This document shows, in pieces, positions 56,379 through 64,000 of a DNA stretch of 64,000 nucleotides (its first letter is position 1; each line of letters starts with the position of its first letter). The notes beneath the pieces are model-generated. The model did no database searches, was not told the DNA's origin, and saw nothing but the letters and a program-made list of their open reading frames with translations. Position numbers and translations under genes: made by a program. The stretch spans positions 689,632,083 to 689,696,082 of the forward strand of contig NC_081412.1 of the NCBI RefSeq assembly GCF_030272615.1, given 5' to 3'. The stretch is from Cryptomeria japonica. Lineage: Eukaryota; Streptophyta; Pinopsida; Cupressales; Cupressaceae.

Positions 56379-57916
56379 TGATAGTTCTGATACTAAAAAT
56401 GATTAGTACAGATGCCAAGCTAACAATATGAGAGGGGGAGGGGGGTGAATCATTCAAACTTAATCTTCAATAAAAACAATAGATTCAACCTCGGTAACCT
56501 TATCAGAAAAATAGTAATGCATGTAGACCCATAAATAGATAAGATCACAAACATATAACACCAGATTTAACATGGAAACCCAAATAGGGAAAAACCACTA
56601 TGGGATTTCGGACCCACTAAGAAATATACTCTTCTAGAGTATGCTCGGTTAAAAGCAAATCCTGTTAAAGATTACAAACACATTGCTAGATGTGACCCGG
56701 TTAAGGGATTTCCCTCAGATTTGTTAGGATCTTCACCTTGTTAGAAGTGACCTTGTTAAAGGATTTCAAACACTCAATAAGAATGTCACCTTGCTAGAGG
56801 ATTTACAAATAAGACTATTAAGTCCACTCGGTTAAGAGATTTTTTGGTACTTCTCAAAATAGCAGTAATAAAAATATGTCTACAAATTCACATCTAAAAA
56901 TGCTTAAGAAGATTCGTATTTGCTCAATACAATCAATTCATAGGACTTATCCTGTCCCTTTGCTGGGCTCTATACTCCGTTATCAAAACAGGTCTTCAAG
57001 CTTCTATGCTCGGTAATCACTATATAGCATCCCTATGCATACACTTGCCCACATACATTGTTTATCAATAGTTTCCTATTTATAAACAATCTTCCAACCA
57101 CTTAATCTCCTTGATCACATTTCCCATGATCAATCATAGCCATCAGATCTTCAATCTTGTCCAGGTTCAATGTATCCTTCGATCTGAAAATGTTTTACCC
57201 TGCCTTGGAACTTGCATTTTCACCTGGGAACTTATGTTAGGGTATTGCAGTTCAATCTGAGTTGTAGATCTACTTGCCAATATTTCTTTACCATAGATTC
57301 TTTAACAATCTTCATACATGGCTTACCAATCATTTAATCCGCTCCAGATCATCAACTTCCTTCACTAAATATCACATGTAAACATTTAATGCATTCTGTT
57401 ATAGCTTGGTTGTAACTCGGTAAATACTAAGCTTCACTCGGTAGACATTTTGCCTTCATTAACCGATAGTGATAACCTTAGGGATTACCGACTAGGTTCC
57501 TTAGGGTTTACCAACTAGGTTCTTTGCTCGGTAACATAGTATAGTATTAACCTTTCAAACAATAACATATGTAGGATATCAAAACAATCTAAACATCATG
57601 ATCTCATCATTGTCTGACTCGGTAATAGTTGCCCATTGAATAACTTATCCCCTTATTCATCATATTCTTTCTGTGTCTTTTATCGACATCTTTATACTCA
57701 TCAAATCATACATCTTAAGATATGGCAACATCATACTGAATTAGAAAATCAATTTCTTGACATCAATGATAGAATAATAATATTAAGATAGTAATCACCC
57801 TTAATCAGTTATATCCATAGTCATCAACAACCTTCTCAATATCCTTATTTAAATGCCAACAATCTCTCATTGTAATTGGAATGCCAAACTTCTTCTTGTC
57901 TGTTATAATGCCAAGA
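56379..57916 (-). repeat. 3' LTR of Copia H
   Basis: 1538 bp. Gggggaggggggtgaatca G-tract near 56434-56449, shared Copia core at about 56569-56617, TATA-like TTTATAAATAG (minus, 57076-57086). The terminal CCAAGA replaces CCAACA of the other copy. A purine tract (minus CCAAAGTGGGAGAT) follows at 57917-57930. Confidence 0.9.
57076..57086 (-). promoter_or_regulatory. TATA-like box in H 3' LTR
   Basis: The minus strand reads TTTATAAATAG, conserved at 63064-63074. Confidence 0.4.
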
Positions 57917-58363
57917 ATCTCCCACTTTGGCATTGATGGAAAAACCAATTGATTTGACTTTATTGATTTAGATTCAGATTGCTATGAAATTCTGAAATGC
58001 TCTCCCTTTGTCATTAGTCTTCTCCCTGGTTCTGAAATGTAGTCTTCTCCTTTGGTCAGTAGACTTCTCCCCCATACATTAGTCTTCTCCCCCTTTGACA
58101 ACAATGCCAAAAATGAGAAGAACTAAAAACATAATTTCTTCCTTTGAGAAGTGAATTCCATGTTGTTATGTATCAATTCAGTCTCGGTCAGAGCATTTTG
58201 TCTTCAATTACTATTCCTTGTTTATTGTTTACTGCACACCTTTAGAAAACCTCCTAAAGTGTGTAAATTAGCATCAACTCCTAAAAGATATTCTATAGAG
58301 TCATCGAATTGATGCTTTCACCGAACTCGATCAGTGAATGGAAGATAGGGGTAGGAACCCTAA
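57917..58363 (-). other. 3' spacer of Copia H
   Basis: Noncoding, with pyrimidine blocks ttctccccctttgacaac and cttctcccccatacatt around 58065-58100, which are secondary polypurine-like tracts on the minus strand. No ORF. Confidence 0.6.
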
Positions 58364-61300
58364 CTAACTTCTGAGATACTCAAAAGTGTCCTTTGGTAGT
58401 GGCTTGGTGAAGATGTCTGCAATTTGTTCCTTTGTGCTAACATACTCCAAAACCACTTTCTTCTCTAAGATAATGATATTTGATAGGGATGTGCTTTTTC
58501 TTAGAGTGCATAATAGGATTCAGCTTCTTCTGTTGACTGAGAAACACATCCTTGTTTCTTGCTAAGCCAACTCACTAGTCTTTCTCCTAAAAAGAGAGCT
58601 CCTCCACTTGTGCTTTTCCTATCATCAATGTTCCCTACCCAATCAGCATTAGTATAAACTTTTAAATCAAAAACATTTCCTTTCCGATATACTAAGCCAT
58701 AATCTTCAGTGCCTTTTATGTATCTGAAAATTCTTTTGATTGCCATCATGTGTGTTTCCTTAGGATCTGCAAAAAATCTTGCAACAATACCTACTGCATG
58801 TGCTATATCTGGCCTATTGTGAACAACATATTGCAACTTTCCAATCATAGATCGGTAAAGTGTCTCATCAACAGATGCAGATTCATCATTCTTTGATAGT
58901 TTACAGTTGGTAGTCATAGGAATACTTACTAGTTTTGAATCCTGCATTCCAAATTTCTTCAAGATTTCCTTTATGTACTTGGATTGGGTAATGAAAATCT
59001 CATCTTTCATTTGCAGTATCTGCAGACCTATAAAATATTTTATCTCATTGATTAATGACATCTCAAATTCTTTAATCATTTCATTTCCAAAGTTCTTGCA
59101 TAGAGAGTCATTTCCACTAAAGATAATATCATCAACAAATATGGCTGAGATCAGTATTCCATTTTCATCATTCTTCATGTACATATTGCTATTTTCACTT
59201 GTTCTTATAAAACCAATTTTGATCAAATATGAGTGCAATCTCTCATACCATGCCCTAGGTGTTTGTTTTAGACCATATAAAGCTTTTTTCAATTTACATA
59301 CCTGATCATTATTTTCTCCTTCAACAAATCCTTCAGGTTGTTCAATGAAAACTTCTTCTTCTAATATACCATTTAGAAATGCAGATTTGACATCCATTTG
59401 ATATACCTTGAAATTATTGTAAGTAGCATATGCCAACAATGTTCTTACTCCTTCAAGTCTTGCCATAGGTGCAAAAGTCTCACCATAATCAATTCCTTCT
59501 TCTTGGGAATAACCTTTGCAAACTAGTCTTGCTTTATTCTGAATGACCTCACCTTTTTCATTTAGCTTGTTTCTGAAGATCCACTTTGTACCGATTACAT
59601 TTTTGTCCTTCGGTCTTGGGACTAGTGTCCATGTGTCATTCTTCTTGATTTGATCAATCTCTTCTATCATAGCATTTATCCAATCTTCACTGTTAAATGC
59701 CTCTTTCACTATTCTCAGTTCAAATTCAGATATTAGACATGTGTTCTATCTCAGTTTGTTCCTTGTCATCACTGGATCATTCTTATCTCCTGTAATCTGA
59801 CTTGGTGCATGATTCCTTCTGACATACTTGGCTAATACAAGCTCGGTAGGCTTTGTATGATCTTCTTCATCACTCAGTAACTGGATATTCTCTTCATTTT
59901 CTTCAGCAGTCTTCTCGGTAGGACTTCTTGGTTGAACATAGACAAATTCTTCATAATCTTCTGGTTCTTTGGAGTTTCCTTCATCATTTCTTTCTGCAAA
60001 TTCATCAATTTTCACATTTGCGCTTTCTACTATTTTGTTAGATGATTTGATCAGACATTTAAATGCTTTGCTTCTAGAAGAATAACCCAGAAATGCACCT
60101 TCTTCACTTTTCTGATCAAACTAACCATTTCTATCATCTTTGTGAACATAGCATCTACTCCCAAAGATTTTAAAATAACTTACATTAGGTTTCTTGTTAT
60201 ACCAGATTTCATAAGGTGTCTTCAAAGTTCCTTTCTTCATTGTACTCAGTTTAGGGTGTAAATTGCTGTGCTTATTGCTTCTCTCCAAAATGTCTGTGGA
60301 ACTTTCTTCTCAATCATCAGTGTTCTAGCACAATCCACAATAGATCTATTTCTTCTTTCAGCTATTCCATTATGCTATGGAGTTCTCGGTGCAGACACTT
60401 GTCTTTTTATACCATGATCATTGCAAAATAAGTTGAACTCATCAGAAGTAAACTCTCCTCCTCTATCTGATTTGAGACATTTCAGTTGTCTTCCTATTTC
60501 ATTTTCAACTCTAGCCTTGCACCATTTAAACATTTGAAAAGCTTCTGATTTTTCTTTTAAAAACATTACTGACATCATCCTTGAGTAATCATCGACAAAT
60601 AATATGAAAGATTTATCACCATAATAACTCTGAACTTTCATAGGACCACAAAGATTAGTATGCACAAGATCTGAAATTCCCTTAGAAGTGTAGGACTTAC
60701 TTGTAAAGATTGATCTTGTCATCTTACCCATCTAGCATCCTTAGCACATAGCATTCTCAGGTTTTTCAAGACTCAGTAGACCTCTTACTCGGTGCTTCTT
60801 ACTTATTTTGATCAGATTATCAAAATTAACATGACAAAACCTTTTATGCCATAACCAAGTATCATCTATCCTTGCATATAAACATTTATTCCGAGTTGAG
60901 TCAAGATGAAATGTATTACCTCTTGTTTGTGTCTCGGTAGCAGCTAACTTTCCATGCTTGTCATGAACTTTGACAATTCCTTTTTCAAACTCTATTCGGT
61001 AACCTGTGTTGTTTAGCTGTGCTGCACTCAACAAATTGTATTTCAAACCTTCAACCCAATAAACATCATTACATTTAGCATTGTCAAGAAGTGTTATGGA
61101 TCCTTTACCTCTTACCAGACATAGTGCATCATTACCAAATCTTACATATCCTCCATCATAATCATATAATTTAATAAAGTTGTGTTTATCACCTATCATG
61201 TGATGTGAGCAACCACTATCTATGATCCAAGAATCATTAGTATTTATATGAGATATTAAAGCTTTTTCTTCATACTTTTCTTCATCTGATCCATCTTTGA

Positions 61301-62354
61301 TAGCCACATAAACAACTTCCTCTGTATTAGTTTCATCTAATTTATCATCATTAGATTCCTCAACAACTATTAGGCATGTCTTTTTATCTCTTCTCCTGAA
61401 GTCTCGGTGTCCTCTGTAATGATTATCTTTCTGTCTGTCATCTCGATAATCTCTCTTTTCACTAGATTCTTTGTCAGGACAGTTAGAAGCCATATGTCCT
61501 ATCTTATTACAATTGAAACATTTTAAAGGTAGCTTTCCTTTATACTGACCTTTTCCTCTTGGTAGCTTTCTAGCTAATAGTGCTTCAAAATCTTCTTGCT
61601 TTCTAATTTCCTCATACAGTTTGTGTACCTCCTCCATGTTTTTGCGAAATCTTTCACTTGCTCCACTGTGATTCCCTTCAGAGTACTTATACTTTCTATC
61701 ATCAGTTTCATCAATATGAAAAGAACTAAATGCAGATTCAACTTTATTTACCGATGACCCACTGTTATCAAAGTTACTTAACTCAAATGCATGTAGCTTA
61801 CCAATAGTAGCATCCAATGAAACTGGTATATTAGGTATAGACCTCAATTCATTGATTGTTGAGACTCGGATTGCATAAGCTGGTAGAAGGGTTCTTAACA
61901 ACTTACTTGTTATATCTTTTTCTTCAATAGTTCCACCTACTCCTTTGATTTGATTGACAATCTCCTTTAGTCTTGTACTGTACTGAGTTATTTTCTCACC
62001 TTCATTCATCCTCATAGATTCAAGTTGTCCTCTTAGAATATCCACTTTTTCTCTTTGAACATGTTCATCTCCACCATACATAGATATGAGCTTAGTCCAC
62101 ATTGCCTTTGCATCAGTACATCCTTCTAGATCATTAAACTCTGAGTCAGTCAATGCAGATCTTATTTCAATCATTGCTTGAATATGTTCTTGCTTTGCCT
62201 TTATCTCTTCCATTGTCAATGGATAGGTGCTCGGTGTGATGAAATCATTCTCCAGATAATAGACAACATATTCTCCAATTCCTGATAGATGCACTCTTAT
62301 ACATCTTTGGATCTTTAACTCAAGTGCCTTTAAACTTTCCTTCCAGAGTCCAAA
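58364..62354 (-). pseudogene. gag-pol: Gag-Pol of Copia H (broken)
   Basis: The gag frame is open from inside the LTR through the primer site with no ATG of its own in the internal region, so the true start is missing. Motifs: REKVDILRGQLESMRMNEGE (about 61990-62070), knuckle CFNCNKIGHMASNC (about 61475-61520), protease SWIIDSGCSHHMIGD (about 61190-61235), CHVN pre-integrase (about 60825-60845), integrase LFVDDYSRMMSV (about 60565-60600) and CLKSDRGGEF, RT QMDVKSAFLNG (about 59370-59402) and FVDDIIF (about 59122-59142). RNase H reads STEEAES and then jumps to KHIPIKYHYL: about 45 codons with the CDN catalytic region are lost, with a frameshift. Stops near 60740, 60733, 60375 and 59745 look like former Gln codons. 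The frame changes between integrase and RT near 60255. Confidence 0.87.
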
Positions 62355-62366
62355 GCTCTGATACCA
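62355..62366 (-). other. Primer-binding site of Copia H
   Basis: The minus strand reads TGGTATCAGAGC, a perfect initiator-Met-tRNA type site, two bases after the LTR. Confidence 0.85.
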
Positions 62367-62368
62367 TT

Positions 62369-63904
62369 TGATAGTTTTGATACTAAATATGATTAGTACA
62401 AATGCCAAGATAACAATATGAGAGTGGGGGGGGTGAATCATTCAAACATAATCTTCAATAAAAACAATAGATTCAACCTCGGTAACCTTATCAGAAAAAT
62501 AGTAATGCATGCAGACCCATAGATAGATAAGATCACAAACATATAACACCAGATTTAACGTGGAAACCCAAATAGGGAAAAACCACTATGGGATTTTGGA
62601 CCCACTAAGAAATATACTCTTCTAGAGTATGCTTAGTTAAAAGCAAATCCTATTAAAGATTACAAACACATTGCTAGATGTGACCCGGTTAAGGGGTTTC
62701 CCTCAGATTTGTTAGGATCTTCACCTTGTTAGAAGTGACCTTGTTAAAATATTTCAAACACTCAATAAAAATGTCACCTTGCTATAGGATTTACAAATAA
62801 GACTGTTAAGTCCACTCAGTTAACAGATTTTCTGCTACTTCAGAAAATAACAGTAATAAAAATATGTCTACAACTTCACATCTAAAAATGCTTAAGTAGA
62901 TTCTTATTTTCTCAATACAATCAATTCATAGGACTTATCTTGTCCCTCTGCTGGGCTCTATACTCTGTTATCAAAATAGGTCTTCAAGCTTCTGTGCTCG
63001 GTAATCACTATGTAGCATCCCTATGCATACACTTGCCCGTATACATTGTTTATCAACAGTTTCCTATTTATAAACAATCTTCCAACTGCTTAATCTCCTT
63101 GATCACATTTCCCATGATCAATCATAGCCATCAGATCTTCAATCTTGTCCAGGTTCAATGTATCCTTCGATCTGAAAATGTTTTACCCCACCTTGGAACT
63201 TGCATTTTCACCTTGGAACTTGTGTTAGGGTATTGCAGTTCAATCTGAGTTGTAGATCTTCCTGCCAATCTTTCTTTCAAATAGATTCTTTAACAATCTT
63301 CATACATGGCTTACCAATCATTTAATCCACTCTAGCTCATCAGCTTCCTTCATTAAATATCACATGTAAACATTTAATGCATTTTGTTATAGCTCGGTTG
63401 TAACTTGGTAAATACTAAACTTCACTCGGTAGACATTCTGCCTTCATTAACCGATAGCGATAACCTTAGGGTTTATGGACTAGGTTCCTTAGGGTTTAAC
63501 GACTAGGTTCTTTTCTTGGTAACATAGTATAGTATTAATCTTTCAAACAATAGCATATGTAGGATATCAAAACAATCTAAACATCATGATCTCATCATTG
63601 TCTGACTCGGTAATAGTTGCCCATTGAATAACTTATCCCCTTATTCATCATATTCTTTCTGTGTCTTTTACGGACATCTTTATACTCATCAAATAATACT
63701 TCTTAAGATATGGCAACATCATACTGAATTAGAAAATCAATTTCTTGACATCAATGACAAAATAATAATATTAAGATAGTAATCATCCTTAATCAGTTAT
63801 ATCCATAGTCATCAACAACCTTCTCAATATCCTTATTGAAATGTTAACAATCTCTCACTGTAATTTGAATGCCAACCTTCTTCTTGTTTGTTATAATGCC
63901 AACA
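62369..63904 (-). repeat. 5' LTR of Copia H
   Basis: 1536 bp, the partner of 56379-57916. Shared core at about 62558-62605 with cgtgg intact, where the low copy has catgg. Confidence 0.9.
63064..63074 (-). promoter_or_regulatory. TATA-like box in H 5' LTR
   Basis: The minus strand reads TTTATAAATAG; as the 5' copy it is the one that would have driven gag-pol. Confidence 0.4.
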
Positions 63905-64000
63905 TTCAAGATTCTAACCCCTTACTGATTTCACAAATTTGGTTTTTTGCCTTCGAAAAAGGGCTACAAGGATTTGGACCAATTAGGCCTCCTAATTGGT
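63905..64000 (-). repeat. 5' LTR of Gypsy G, distal part (cut by window end)
   Basis: Starts with the duplicated ttcaa and continues exactly as the 3' LTR does after 50155 (attctaaccccttac..., gggctacaaggatt). The rest of the LTR lies outside the window. Confidence 0.88.

Larger units (their letters stand above)
56379..63904 (-). mobile_element. Copia H: full-length, inserted in the 5' LTR of Gypsy G
   Basis: LTRs 56379-57916 and 62369-63904 (TGATAGTT...GCCAACA, with GCCAAGA in the low copy) are flanked by a perfect ttcaa duplication (56374-56378, 63905-63909). Minus strand: primer site, gag, protease, integrase, RT, RNase H. The two LTRs align along their whole length with few differences, so H is fairly young, yet its coding region has stops, a frameshift and two deletions. 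Confidence 0.92.
49845..64000 (-). mobile_element. Gypsy G: chromodomain-type element, 5' LTR runs off the window
   Basis: The 3' LTR (49845-51430) and the 5' LTR (from 56065, split by Copia H, resuming at 63905) share TGATGGGATAGGGTTAGGG at the low end. Internal order on the minus strand: primer site, gag with zinc knuckle, protease, RT, RNase H, integrase, chromodomain, polypurine tract. From 55672 to 51938 all pieces are in one frame separated only by stop codons. G is the same broad family as A. Confidence 0.92.

Noticed and set aside
1-64000. tRNA or rRNA genes
   Set aside because: I saw no clover-leaf or rRNA-like segment; tRNA-like matches are only the short primer-binding sites of the elements.

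Overview
The window is plant nuclear DNA made almost entirely of LTR retrotransposons (Ty1/Copia and Ty3/Gypsy), many nested inside each other. I see no convincing host gene, tRNA, rRNA, CRISPR array or bacterial-style operon. Copia pol with a CCHC Gag, chromodomain Gypsy elements, a gag-only Tat-like element, LTRs of 1.0-1.6 kb and the AT-rich, methylation-eroded look all fit a large-genome seed plant. A gymnosperm is my guess; the species cannot be read from this sequence. Element names (A, B, C ...) are mine.

Layout. 1-3955: 3' part of a plus-strand element (L) with an unrecognised ORF just upstream of its 3' LTR. 4203-6502: small gag-only Copia element M (minus), inserted in an LTR-like remnant. 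6508-11030: eroded remnants, a 31-bp and a ~69-bp tandem repeat, and an unrecognised broken ORF (7891-9209). 11073-12190: two ~320-bp copies of one LTR segment facing each other.

12190-48965: one Gypsy element (A, minus strand, chromodomain type), split into five coding pieces by four insertions. These are E (12483-20289, a gag-only Tat-like element with an uninterrupted 1143-codon ORF, TSD aaggg), solo LTR I (20440-21555, TSD aagcc), Copia D (21954-30192, TSD tgagg) and Gypsy B (31470-48631, TSD attag). D carries in its 3' LTR a solo LTR of the E family (K, 22321-23523, TSD gtagc). B carries Copia C (35677 to about 47825, 5' end lost), and C is split in its gag by Copia J (40482-47093, plus strand, TSD gcatg/acatg). 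The deepest stack is four levels: J in C in B in A.

48966-49844 is unassigned repeat-like DNA. 49845-64000 is Gypsy G (minus strand), whose 5' LTR is split by Copia H (56379-63904, TSD ttcaa) and runs off the window end.

Function and decay. G, H and J keep long same-frame coding stretches interrupted mainly by stop codons, most of which look like C-to-T or G-to-A changes of Gln and Trp codons, as expected of methylated, silenced DNA. Several copies also have small deletions that remove catalytic residues. The only long undamaged reading frame is the gag-like ORF of E. That element has no reverse transcriptase or integrase, so it would have to be moved by enzymes supplied in trans. The most unusual content is E with its dispersed GC-rich hairpin modules, the small gag-only element M, and the two unrecognised ORFs at 1-2642 and 7891-9209.
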